Positions 16,742-24,417 of a stretch of 64,000 nucleotides of DNA are shown here, piece after piece; positions within the stretch are counted from its first letter, which is position 1; every line of letters starts with the position of its first letter. This DNA is from Blautia faecis. GTDB lineage: Bacteria; Bacillota; Clostridia; Lachnospirales; Lachnospiraceae. The stretch lies in assembly GCF_020554845.1 (NCBI RefSeq), contig NZ_JAJCIA010000017.1, forward strand, positions 23,012-87,011, in the 5' to 3' direction. The notes beneath the pieces were generated by a model, which was not told the DNA's origin, did not search any database, and saw only the letters and a program-made list of their open reading frames with translations. The position numbers and the translations under genes were made by a program.

Positions 16742-17442
16742 TACTTGTTCCTCCTGTATCCTTTTTCGTCCCGGTATTCGGGATGCTCCTTTAAATATGG
16801 ATCCTTGTTGCCGCAGATGGTATAATCACATCGGCAGCCGTCCACGCAGGTAGTCGTCCGCACCAGTCTTGCATGGAGCAGCTCCATAGACGCAAAGTCC
16901 ACATTACACAGGGCGGGCATAATATCCGTAAGACCGTGCTTGATAGCAAACTCCGCTGCCGGGCACGCCGTAAATTCATAATAAATAGGCTTGTCGGTTT
17001 CATAAGGCGCAACCGCCATCTCGTAATCGTGCCATTTGTCGCAGCCGCTTTTCGAACGAACAAACGCCTTGTACATCAGCTTCCTCCAGAACGGCTTGTT
17101 GCAGTCCACAAATTTCAGCCTGCGGAAGATCGGCAGGATCAGATTTTCCTCCATCTCTTCGATTTCACGGAACGAAGTAACTGCTTTGCAGACCACATAA
17201 TAGCTCATGATGGCGATGCAGTCGTAGGTGCCGCCTACGCCGTTGTGGAAGTTCTTTTTGCCGCCCAAGTCGGTGCGCCAGTCGGAGAGAAAGACCGCGT
17301 ACTGCCGCTGTACCTGTTCCCATATCGCCTCCCGCTCTGCTTCCGGGTAGTGCAGGGCGATCTTCGCCCGTATCTCTTTCTTGCAAGGCTTTGAATACAG
17401 CACATGGCTTTTGCGGTCGAATAGAAGCTCGTTGTCCTTCAT
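16741..17442 (-). CDS. ATC hydrolase family protein
   Basis: 233 residues from ATG 17442 with GGAGGCAATCAG before it; an in-frame Met at 17478 is rejected. The N-terminal half is longer than in the other three copies. The C-terminal half has ACPAAEFAIKHGLTDIMPALC, VDFASMELL and TTTCVDGCRCDYTI, matching the family, but the first CxxC is altered to CPAA. It could therefore have altered chemistry. It is the most diverged of the four paralogues by eye. Confidence 0.72.
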   Translation of the reverse strand: MKDNELLFDRKSHVLYSKPCKKEIRAKIALHYPEAEREAIWEQVQRQYAVFLSDWRTDLGGKKNFHNGVGGTYDCIAIMSYYVVCKAVTSFREIEEMEENLILPIFRRLKFVDCNKPFWRKLMYKAFVRSKSGCDKWHDYEMAVAPYETDKPIYYEFTACPAAEFAIKHGLTDIMPALCNVDFASMELLHARLVRTTTCVDGCRCDYTICGNKDPYLKEHPEYRDEKGYRRNK

Positions 17443-17493
17443 CTGATTGCCTCCCTCCTTGTTCTTTCTTGCGTGCATGAGACCATCTCAGAT

Positions 17494-18174
17494 TTAACCC
17501 GCTTTTCGGCAGACAAACCATGCCATGCTTTTCAGGTTTCCCATGTCCACATCCGTATACATTCCATCCAGCCGTGCTTTCAGACTGGAAACCGTCTCAT
17601 AGGGCGGTGTGAAAAACCCTGCCTTTTCATAAGCATGCCGGACAAACCAATCCGTCCGCTTGTGCTCGCCCATCACATAAAAGCAGCCGCAGAATGTCCC
17701 GCCGGGTCTCAAAACCCGGAATACCTCCCGATAGGCGGCCCCTTTGTCCGGGAAAGCGTGAAAGCCGTTCAACGACAAAACGATGTCAAAGGTGTCGTCT
17801 GCATAGGGGAGTGCTCCCACATCTCCCTGCCGGAAGGTTACATTTTTCAGGTGCAGGCAGTCAGCCTTTTCCCGTGCCTGCCTCATCATATCGGGCGAAT
17901 AATCGAGACAGGTAATGTCCGCTTCCGGCATAGTCCGATAAACCGGCATGGTCAGAATCCCTGTTCCCACCGGCACTTCCAGCAGCTTGCCGGAGAAATG
18001 CTCCGGAATACCGGACATTGCCTTTTCCAGATGGGCGTCGTTTTTCGCCTTGTTCATTGCCCACACCAAGCGGCACACCGCTTTCCCGCTCAGAGTAGAG
18101 CAGGTGATCATGCCGTCATAAAAACTGTTTCCGCCCGTCATTCGGTACGCACCGCGAATAGCTTCTTTTCGTTC
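17494..18174 (-). CDS. Class I SAM-dependent methyltransferase
   Basis: 226 residues from ATG 18174, preceded by GGAGGAAGAACC. Methyltransferase_11-type motifs: LLEVPVGTGILTMPVYRTMP (motif I, with Pro in the loop), DITCLDYSPDMMRQAREKA (SAM ribose-binding acidic residue), GDVGALPYADDTFDIVLSL and REVFRVLRPGGTFCGCFY. The target is unknown. It belongs to the TetR-fronted operon between an esterase and an ATC hydrolase. Confidence 0.85.
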   Translation of the reverse strand, partial: ERKEAIRGAYRMTGGNSFYDGMITCSTLSGKAVCRLVWAMNKAKNDAHLEKAMSGIPEHFSGKLLEVPVGTGILTMPVYRTMPEADITCLDYSPDMMRQAREKADCLHLKNVTFRQGDVGALPYADDTFDIVLSLNGFHAFPDKGAAYREVFRVLRPGGTFCGCFYVMGEHKRTDWFVRHAYEKAGFFTPPYETVSSLKARLDGMYTDVDMGNLKSMAWFVCRKAG

Positions 18175-18221
18175 CATGGTTCTTCCTCCGTGTTTCAATC
18201 ATCACACGACCGTTTCCGATC

Positions 18222-19127
18222 TCATTTTTTCAAAATGTCCACGATTTTCGCGAAGTCCTCCTTTGCCTCCTTGAAGATCGGCAGCATACAGTAGCAATGC
18301 ACCATCTTCGGGCGGGCGGACACCGTATAGGGGACATTTGCCCGTTTGCAGGCTTCCTCAAAGTCCGGCAAAGCACCGTAGAGCACCTCGTCGGCAGAAT
18401 AGAAGAAGTGAATATCGCCTACGCCGGTAAAATCTCCCCGAGAGCCAGAGAGCATATAGTCCGGCACATTCTCACAGCCGTGCCGCATGAACTTCTCCAC
18501 CGTCACCATGAAGGCATAGTCGATGGAAACATCTCTTTCGTTCAATGCCTTCATCCGCGATTTTTCGCCATCGTTCCACGGCACTTCGCCGGGGGATACG
18601 GCGACGATGTGCCTCGGCTGCGGCAGCGGTTCGGGCTGCGCGTTGTTGTGCGCCGCAATGCCCAGTGCCAGCGCACCGCCGGAGGAAAAGCCGCAGGTAC
18701 TGACGTTCCCGCCGCCGTACAGTGTAATCATTTTTCGATAACATTCGTACACCATCGCGTATGTTTCAGTAATGCAGTGTTCCATGCAGAGCGGGTAAAA
18801 CGGAAACCACACATCACAGCCGGTCTCGCGGCAGAGCTTGCGCATCACAGGCAGGTCGCCCTTATCGGGGCCGATCACCATGCCGCCGCCAAAGAAATAG
18901 AGAATCGCGCGCTCGGACGGCTTCGGATGCTCTCGCACGATCAGGCAGGGAAAGCCGTTTACCGCAATCGTTTCATAATATACCTTGCGGTCGGTGGGCG
19001 TAAAAACGCCACGATGCCGGTTCTGCTTTTCAATTTCCTTTCGCAGTGCATCCTCCGGCAAGGCGAACGCCTTTTTCGCGCCGGAGAGCTTGTATACGCT
19101 GCGTAAGATAGATGCAAAGATACTCAT
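18222..19127 (-). CDS. Alpha/beta hydrolase (HSL-type esterase fold)
   Basis: 301 residues. The oxyanion-hole segment YFFGGGMVIGPDKGD (about residue 74) and the nucleophile elbow GFSSGGALALG (about 150) are clear, so Ser in GFSSGG is the likely nucleophile. An acidic residue and a His near the C-terminus (VHCYCMLPIF) complete the usual triad. Such enzymes hydrolyse short esters or amides in the cytoplasm. GAGGGGGCTAAATC precedes ATG 19127. In the operon it sits between two methyltransferases, so it may reverse or trim an ester product; that is inference. Confidence 0.8.
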   Translation of the reverse strand: MSIFASILRSVYKLSGAKKAFALPEDALRKEIEKQNRHRGVFTPTDRKVYYETIAVNGFPCLIVREHPKPSERAILYFFGGGMVIGPDKGDLPVMRKLCRETGCDVWFPFYPLCMEHCITETYAMVYECYRKMITLYGGGNVSTCGFSSGGALALGIAAHNNAQPEPLPQPRHIVAVSPGEVPWNDGEKSRMKALNERDVSIDYAFMVTVEKFMRHGCENVPDYMLSGSRGDFTGVGDIHFFYSADEVLYGALPDFEEACKRANVPYTVSARPKMVHCYCMLPIFKEAKEDFAKIVDILKK

Positions 19128-19139
19128 GATTTAGCCCCC

Positions 19140-19745
19140 TCATTTCCGTGCCGTGATGCACAGCCAGCTTTTCTTTTTGTGTATCTGCACATCGTGAAAG
19201 CCCGCCTGCTCCAGATACGCCTTCAGCTCGGCGTCCTTGTAGATGGTCATGCCGCCGATGATCTCCGTCCACTTCTTGTCCTTGTCCGTATCGCCGTTGC
19301 TTTCGTTGCAAATGAGTAATTTCCCGCCGGGCTTCAGCACCCGGTAAACCTCCCGGAAGCACTGCGGCAGATCGGGCCAGAAATAGACGGTTTCAAAGGC
19401 TGTGACCGCATCGAACCAGTCCTTTGCGAAAATGATACGCTCCACGCTGCCCTGCCACACCACGCAGCGCCCCTCCTGAATTGCGGCTCGGTTGAGGCTT
19501 CGAGCCTTCTCCACACTGACGGGAGAATAGTCAATGCCCTTGACAATACCCTGTGGGTATTTTTTCAGCAGCCTTTTCATGTTCGCCCCGCCGCCGCAGC
19601 CGCAGTCCAGCACCTTGGCGTCCGGCGCAACATTCAGAAATTGAAGTCCCCACTGGGCCACAGGACTGTGACCCAGGTTCATCATGGCAACCATGATTTT
19701 CCCGCCAAGCCCCACAGGCTTTCTGGTGTTCTCAAAAAATGACAT
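19140..19745 (-). CDS. Class I SAM-dependent methyltransferase
   Basis: 201 residues with GGAGGTGTGATAAG before ATG 19745. Motif I is VLDCGCGGGANMKRLLKKYP (about residue 45), followed by KGIDYSPVSVEKARSLN, FDAVTAFETVYFWPDL and REVYRVLKPGGKLLICNE. It belongs to the UbiE/Methyltransferase_11 group. Five bases separate it from the previous methyltransferase gene, so the two are cotranslated. Confidence 0.87.
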   Translation of the reverse strand: MSFFENTRKPVGLGGKIMVAMMNLGHSPVAQWGLQFLNVAPDAKVLDCGCGGGANMKRLLKKYPQGIVKGIDYSPVSVEKARSLNRAAIQEGRCVVWQGSVERIIFAKDWFDAVTAFETVYFWPDLPQCFREVYRVLKPGGKLLICNESNGDTDKDKKWTEIIGGMTIYKDAELKAYLEQAGFHDVQIHKKKSWLCITARK

Positions 19746-19749
19746 CTTA

Positions 19750-20364
19750 TCACACCTCCGATTTCACACATTCCGCATAGGTCAGCGGGAAGGACGCCTT
19801 TAGAACAGCGCTTTTCCGCACCGCCCAGCCGTTTTGCCGTAGGAAACGCAGGTATTCCTTGCTCGTCCACTTGCTGTGGAGAGGGAAGCCTGCCATCCTC
19901 ATAAAAAATGCCCTGACCATGCCGGAAAAAGAGTTTCCGGCATGGGTGAAGGTCGGCGCAATCAACACGCCGTCATCCTTCAGAACCCGCTTGATTTCTT
20001 GCAGGGCTTTCTCCGGCTGCGGCACGATGTGCAGTGCGTTTGACACGATCACCACATCAAAAGATTCATCCGCATAGGGCAGGCGGAACATATCCTGCAC
20101 GGAAAAGTGCAGCTTCGCCGAGTGATTGTCCCGCTTGGCTTCCGCAATCATTTCCGCAGAAGCGTCCGTCGCCTCGATGTGTGCCGCCGCGTTTACGATA
20201 TGTTTTGCGATTAGCCCCGTGCCGGTCGCCAGATCCAACACCGTTTTTGCTTTCACCACCGGCCGGATGTGCGCATACATCTCCTCATACGCTGCCAGAT
20301 CCTTTCGCATAAAGCGGTCGTACCGACCGGCATTTTTGTCCCAGAAGTTCTTGTGTTCCAGCAT
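19750..20364 (-). CDS. Class I SAM-dependent methyltransferase (first gene of operon)
   Basis: I choose ATG 20364 (204 residues) over ATG 20373, because GAAAGGAA lies 8-9 nt before 20364. Motifs: TVLDLATGTGLIAKHIVN (motif I), HIEATDASAEMIAEAK, QDMFRLPYADESFDVVIVSN and LQEIKRVLKDDGVLIAPTF. The N-terminus FWDKNAGRYDRFMRKD is typical of small-molecule methyltransferases. It is the first gene after two copies of the GTTAG-N6-CTAAC palindrome and after the TetR gene. Confidence 0.87.
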   Translation of the reverse strand: MLEHKNFWDKNAGRYDRFMRKDLAAYEEMYAHIRPVVKAKTVLDLATGTGLIAKHIVNAAAHIEATDASAEMIAEAKRDNHSAKLHFSVQDMFRLPYADESFDVVIVSNALHIVPQPEKALQEIKRVLKDDGVLIAPTFTHAGNSFSGMVRAFFMRMAGFPLHSKWTSKEYLRFLRQNGWAVRKSAVLKASFPLTYAECVKSEV

Positions 20365-20383
20365 CGCTATCATTCCTTTCGAT

Positions 20384-20434
20384 GTTAGATTTGCCTAACC
20401 GATACGCACAGTCGCGTAGTTAGAGAGTACTAAC
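20384..20434 (-). promoter_or_regulatory. Two GTTAG-N6-CTAAC operators before the methyltransferase operon
   Basis: Exact palindromes at 20384-20399 (GTTAG-ATTTGC-CTAAC) and 20419-20434 (GTTAG-AGAGTA-CTAAC), 35 bp apart, lie in the 110-bp gap between the TetR gene and the first methyltransferase gene. The same palindrome precedes every MptD gene of the window. A clear -35/-10 pair is not evident here. The likely binder is the DtxR-family protein encoded at 32677-33057, by inference. Confidence 0.65.
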
Positions 20435-20474
20435 CGTCGTATTTCGGAAAAGCCGCATCTCTGCGGCCTTCCGC

Positions 20475-21053
20475 TTATTTAAATAACTCCCTGCAAGCGC
20501 CGTACACCAGCGTTTCCAGCACCTGCGGGTACAGTTCTCCAATCTGCTCCTTGTGGGAAACAGTCAAGATCAGTCCCCGTACCGTGGCGGCAGCCAAAGA
20601 GATGCCGCGATTCGGCGCAAGGTCATATTTCTCCAAAAGTAGACGAATGTGCGTCTCGTCATCGTGGTAATGGACATTTTTGATGTCCTCCGGCAGTCTC
20701 TGCAAAAGCAGCTTCGCATCGTTTTCAATGAAAACCATGTCGCCGGTATCGGACAGCCGCCGGCAGACGGCAAGAACCGCCTTTGCCGCACGCTCCGACG
20801 GCGGCAAGCCGTTTGTTTCGCTCAGTGCATGGTCAGCCACTCCGTAAAGATCGGAGTGAACGTTCTCCAAAACCGCGAAGAAAAGCATTTCCTTGGATTC
20901 GTAGAATTTATAGAACGAGCCCTTTGAAATGCCGACCGCCTTCGTCAGCTGCTCTACGGAGGTTTTCTTCATCCCCAGCGTGACAGCACAATGTCTCGTT
21001 TCCTTCAGCAACGCCTTGCGGAGCTGCTCAGTTTCGTAATCGGTAAAAGCCAA
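20475..21053 (-). CDS. TetR-family transcriptional regulator
   Basis: 192 residues. The start is TTG 21053, preceded by AGGGAGGGTGCGACC. The N-terminal helix-turn-helix is typical: TSVEQLTKAVGISKGSFYKFYESKEMLFFAVLE. The C-terminal ligand domain is all helical. A perfect 10-bp inverted repeat overlaps its promoter (21071-21102), so it probably represses itself. Genes downstream on the same strand are the methyltransferase/ATC-hydrolase operon. Confidence 0.88.
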   Translation of the reverse strand: MAFTDYETEQLRKALLKETRHCAVTLGMKKTSVEQLTKAVGISKGSFYKFYESKEMLFFAVLENVHSDLYGVADHALSETNGLPPSERAAKAVLAVCRRLSDTGDMVFIENDAKLLLQRLPEDIKNVHYHDDETHIRLLLEKYDLAPNRGISLAAATVRGLILTVSHKEQIGELYPQVLETLVYGACRELFK

Positions 21054-21070
21054 GGTCGCACCCTCCCTGA

Positions 21071-21102
21071 AATATGACCATTTCGGTTCTTCTGGTCATA
21101 TT
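21071..21102 (-). promoter_or_regulatory. Probable TetR operator and promoter
   Basis: AATATGACCA (21071-21080) and TGGTCATATT (21093-21102) form a perfect inverted repeat with a 12-nt spacer. On the minus strand a TATAAT -10 box overlaps the upstream arm. It lies 18 bp before the TTG start of the TetR gene, so autorepression is expected. Confidence 0.6.
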
Positions 21103-21243
21103 ATACCGCGCTTCTTTCTGGTTTGCAAGAGGTGCGGAGAAAAAAACGCTAATCAAAAGGGGGTGCAGTGTTACAGAAAGAGACGCTGGAATTCTGGTAA
21201 CCGGTAATCGCTGTTGCCGCGGTAAAAGAAACTATATCGTAAA

Positions 21244-21795
21244 TAGGGTAGAGGGAAAATAAATATTTTCGCCCCTCCCATTGAACCGTACGTACGGGTC
21301 TCGTATACGGCTCTACAATTTATATTCCAACTTTAACTAAGTAATAGGATAAGGGATTGAGCAGACCAGCTCCATCTTTTATCCTGTTTTCAAGTAAATC
21401 CTTGCTGATAATGAAATTCACCACGTTCATTCCGCTTCTTTTGTACCAACCCAGTCTCGAATTTGAAGCTTTAAATATTTCTTTATTGCTAAATCTGTTC
21501 TTATGTTTCCAGTTCAGATAGCTTAGATTCCGATAAATGGTTTTGGGTCTCTTCCATTGCTTCATGACAATTACTCTGATTTTATGTCTCAGCCATTCCC
21601 CGAGTTCTTTCACAAACTGTTTCATCTTTCCAATTCTGAAATAATTTATCCACCCTCGTACAATCTCGTTTACCCTTTTAATTGTAACTGCAAGTGGTCT
21701 CGCTACTGCTTTTCCTCTTTTCAGATATTCGCTCAGCTTCTTTTTCAGTTTCTTTTTCTTTTCATTGGTCGGTCTGACTTTCCATTCTGAACCAT
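21244..21795 (-). mobile_element. Group II intron, 3' part only
   Basis: On the minus strand, downstream of the maturase fragment, come a domain V-like hairpin (GAGCCGTATACGAGAC paired with CCGTACGTACGGTTC) and a domain VI-like hairpin in which GGTAGAGGG-type arms enclose an A/T-rich loop. The intron 3' end falls near 21244. Everything 5' of the maturase X domain is missing; at about 21795 the sequence passes into an unrelated ParB-like gene. The downstream exon side is the TetR/methyltransferase block. Confidence 0.7.
21320..21795 (-). pseudogene. ltrA: Group II intron reverse transcriptase/maturase, C-terminal fragment
   Basis: The frame reads LSEYLKRGKAVARPLAVTIK, then NEIVRGWINYFRIGKMKQFV and LGEWLRHKIRVIVMKQWKRP, ending in GLLNPLSYYLVKVGI at 21320. 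This is the thumb/X (maturase) region of intron-encoded proteins; the RT catalytic domain is absent. An ATG at 21625 opens only the last 101 residues. Confidence 0.72.
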
Positions 21796-22149
21796 TCTAT
21801 AGTATCGTAAAAATTTGTCTTTTAATACATACTTATCATTCCGAAATACAACCGTGACAGGCTTATCAAAATGTCCACGTTCTTTATAATATTCAATCAT
21901 AGAATCAATTTTCTTTTCTGCTGGCCTATTCTTTTTAAAACATGGTGGAACTTCAATTTGATTTATAGGAATGCTTCTTATCCCATCAAAGTATTCTGGT
22001 TGTGTCGTTGTGATTTTTCTGTGCTTTTCATTTTCACTATTTCTAAGATAAATCTCTGCATTCTTTATATCCATTTCAATTTCATGCTTTTCTGATTCAG
22101 ATAATTTCTCTGTAGCCGCAATATAAAAAGCACATTTTTCATCTTGCAC
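21745..22149 (-). pseudogene. ParB-like domain protein, 3' end replaced by intron sequence
   Basis: 134 residues from GTG 22149. The N-terminal half is charged and helical. The C-terminal half matches the ParB N-terminal-like fold: SIPINQIEVPPCFKKNRPAE, then KIDSMIEYYKERGHFDKPV and DKYVLKDKFLRYYRM. The usual DG-x-R pocket appears as KDKFLR, so it is altered. The last residues (from about 21795) come from antisense/other-frame maturase sequence, so the natural C-terminus is lost. Confidence 0.5.
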
Positions 22150-22160
22150 ACACCTTTTTC

Positions 22161-22319
22161 CTACATTTTCAACACAGTTAATATTATAGCACTTATTTTT
22201 CTTCTCTTTGTATATACAGGATATCTGAAGTAATAGATTGCTTGATTGTTGTCCTGTTCAAGTTCATTCAACACTTGCCAAAATGTCGTAGCAAATGCTG
22301 AAGAAAGCTGTCGAATCAA
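22161..22319 (-). CDS. Short ORF upstream of the ParB-like gene, unknown
   Basis: A 52-codon frame from TTG 22319 reads IRQLSSAFATTFWQVLNELE, then QDNNQAIYYFRYPVYTKRRK. The composition is protein-like and the stop lies 12 nt before the ParB-like start, so the two may have been cotranscribed. No convincing ribosome binding site; it may be a remnant of a larger gene. Confidence 0.3.
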   Translation of the reverse strand: MIRQLSSAFATTFWQVLNELEQDNNQAIYYFRYPVYTKRRKISAIILTVLKM

Positions 22320-22320
22320 A

Positions 22321-22358
22321 AAGGGGCGTGGACAGTGCTTTGACTATCCACGCCCCTT
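22321..22358 (-). terminator. Intrinsic terminator of transporter cassette A
   Basis: AAGGGGCGTGGA (22321-22332) pairs perfectly with TCCACGCCCCTT (22347-22358) over a 14-nt loop. On the minus strand it is followed by TTTTTGATT. It lies about 120 bp past the DtxR remnant, the last gene of cassette A. Confidence 0.8.
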
Positions 22359-22476
22359 TATCGGGCAAGAGTATTCGATTATGTAGACCTCCTTCTTGGG
22401 GAGGATGCTAAAAAGGATAATTTCCTCATAGGCGGCCATCTTTTACTCTTTTATTAGCTGTCTGTAACTGTTCTGT

Positions 22477-22649
22477 TCAAACATTGGAGAGATTTTCAGC
22501 AAGCATCATAAGGGCCAAAAAACTCTTTTTACTAACAGCATGTTCCATACGGCAGGCATCATCCATAGCGGTTTTTTCACCCACACCGAGGCTCGTCAAT
22601 AAATCGCAAAAGATATTGTTACGAGTACACTCATCTGATTCATTTTCAT
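22477..22649 (-). pseudogene. DtxR-family metalloregulator, internally deleted
   Basis: A ribosome binding site (AAAGGGAGTCA) and ATG 22649 (reading MKMNQM) are intact, but only about nine codons later the sequence jumps, in another frame, to NNIFCDLLTSLGVGEKTAMD and DACRMEHAVSKKSFLAL. The latter aligns with residues about 80-120 of the intact DtxR protein at 32677-33057 (HQFFTEQLVAVGVDRETAER, DACRIEHAISEEAFQKL). The winged-helix DNA-binding domain is therefore deleted. Its place as last gene of the cassette matches cassette B. Confidence 0.72.
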
Positions 22650-22698
22650 TGACTCCCTTTGTCATACCTGTCTGCATTGTTTTCTGATTCCCGAAGCT

Positions 22699-24417
22699 CT
22701 ATCGATGTACCGTCTGTGCTTCAGCCAAACGATAGAACAATCCCTTTTGATTCAGAAGTTCCTCCGGCGTTCCCGTCTCTGCGACGCGGCCCTGTTCCAG
22801 GACAACAACCTTATCGACGTTTGCAATCGTCCGCATACGGTGCGCAATAACCAGTACAGTTTTCCCCTGCAGCAACACGGACAGTGCCTGCTGAACCAAG
22901 TTCTCATTCTCCGCATCCATGGAAGCTGTGGCTTCGTCCAAAATAACTACCGGCGCATCCTTCAGGATCGCCCGGGCGATAGAGATACGCTGCCGCTCGC
23001 CTCCTGAAAGGGCGCAGCCATTCTCACCGATATTGCTGTAATAGCCGCCAGGCAGACGGGAAACAAACTCCTCGCACTGAGCTGCCCTGGCTGCCGCCAG
23101 CACTTCCTCATCTGTCGCCCCCGCCCGACCAAGGCGGATGTTCTCCATAACGGAATCGTCAAAAAGGGTCACATCCTGAAAGACGATGGCATAATTCTTA
23201 AACAGCGTTTCCGGCTCCACAGTCGTCACGTCCACGCCACCCAGCAGTACCTGACCGGTATCTGCATCCCAGAACCGGGCTGCCAGACGGGAAACAGTAG
23301 ACTTTCCGCTGCCGGAAGGGCCTACAAGCGCAGTGATCTGCTCCTGTTTCGCTACAAAGGAAATCCCATTGAGTACAAGCTCATCATTGTACGAAAAAGA
23401 AACATCCTTAAACTCAATGTCGTACCCATTGTTCTTACAAACAGGCTGACCAGTCTGCTCCACTGTCGCTTCCATCTTCTTCGTCCGCTCAATGCTGACA
23501 AATGCAGAAAACAGTTCCGCCATCAGCATAAAGCAGGAACCAAAGGGTTCATAAACACGGCCTGCTACCAACAGATAAAGAATAAACATATTGACGGACA
23601 GCATATTTTGAGCTACCAACAGACCTCCAACCAGCAGAACTGCCACCAGCCCAAAGCGTACTGTCAGCTGCGCCAACGTCACAGCAGTACCTGGAGCCAG
23701 CTCATTACGAAACGCACACTTTACCACATAATCCAGTTTTTTCTCAACTCCATCCAGGTATTCCTGTTCCAGACCGGCGGAGCGAAGCTCCTGTATGGTA
23801 TCCAGATATTCCTGCACCCCATCATAAGCGGCACGGTGAGCGTCATAATTGCGGCTTTCCGCTTTTGTCTGGGCCTTTCTGGCCGCTATCAAAATAAGCG
23901 TAGCTACCGGTACCGGCAGAACAATGCACAGCCCCATGCGCCAATCCATGATCAAAAGCCCCACGGACACAATCACAAACATAATGACTGTTCCAAAGAG
24001 ACTGGGAACCGCATTGGAAAAAATTCTTTCCAGTTTAGAGCAGTCACCCATCATGGTTGTTGTCAGATCAGACAGATCACGCTGACCGAAAAATGCCAGT
24101 GGGAGCCGCCGCAGCTTTTCCGCCAGGGTAATTCTCCGGTTAGCGCTTTCTTCATAAGCCACTTTATAAGTCAGGTTATACTGAACCCATTGGGTTATGA
24201 AAATCAAAAGTAAGAGAACCGCCGCCATCAGAACTATCACTCCTGGCTGCATTGTCAGTCCAGTCTCCCCGCAGAGCCTGTTCAGAAGTCCCATGGTCAC
24301 TAGCATCAAGAGGGAAATGGGAGCCATGATGCACAAATGTCCTATCGTAGTTGCCACAATCCCGTACTTTAATTCCCGTTCCCCCTGATCGCTTAATGCG
24401 AATAATTTCTTCAGCAT
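22699..24417 (-). CDS. Exporter-fold ABC transporter, TMD-NBD (YbtQ/IrtB-like), cassette A
   Basis: 572 residues: six membrane helices (about residues 20-300) fused to an ATP-binding domain. The NBD is complete: Walker A GPSGSGKST (about 360), signature LSGGERQRISIARAIL, Walker B VVILDEATASMD and switch His in IAHRMRTI. AGAGGAGGTGAAACC precedes ATG 24417, which overlaps the upstream stop. Its partner is the C-terminal half of the 24411-27686 fusion. Heterodimers of this fold (YbtPQ, IrtAB) import metal-siderophore complexes despite their exporter architecture; that role here is an inference from the ECF/AraC/DtxR context. Confidence 0.87.
   Translation of the reverse strand: MLKKLFALSDQGERELKYGIVATTIGHLCIMAPISLLMLVTMGLLNRLCGETGLTMQPGVIVLMAAVLLLLIFITQWVQYNLTYKVAYEESANRRITLAEKLRRLPLAFFGQRDLSDLTTTMMGDCSKLERIFSNAVPSLFGTVIMFVIVSVGLLIMDWRMGLCIVLPVPVATLILIAARKAQTKAESRNYDAHRAAYDGVQEYLDTIQELRSAGLEQEYLDGVEKKLDYVVKCAFRNELAPGTAVTLAQLTVRFGLVAVLLVGGLLVAQNMLSVNMFILYLLVAGRVYEPFGSCFMLMAELFSAFVSIERTKKMEATVEQTGQPVCKNNGYDIEFKDVSFSYNDELVLNGISFVAKQEQITALVGPSGSGKSTVSRLAARFWDADTGQVLLGGVDVTTVEPETLFKNYAIVFQDVTLFDDSVMENIRLGRAGATDEEVLAAARAAQCEEFVSRLPGGYYSNIGENGCALSGGERQRISIARAILKDAPVVILDEATASMDAENENLVQQALSVLLQGKTVLVIAHRMRTIANVDKVVVLEQGRVAETGTPEELLNQKGLFYRLAEAQTVHR

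Noticed and set aside
17473..19106. Long plus-strand frames opposite the methyltransferase and hydrolase genes
   Set aside because: They mirror well-supported minus-strand genes with clear motifs and ribosome binding sites; the GC-rich sequence lowers stop frequency in the opposite strand.
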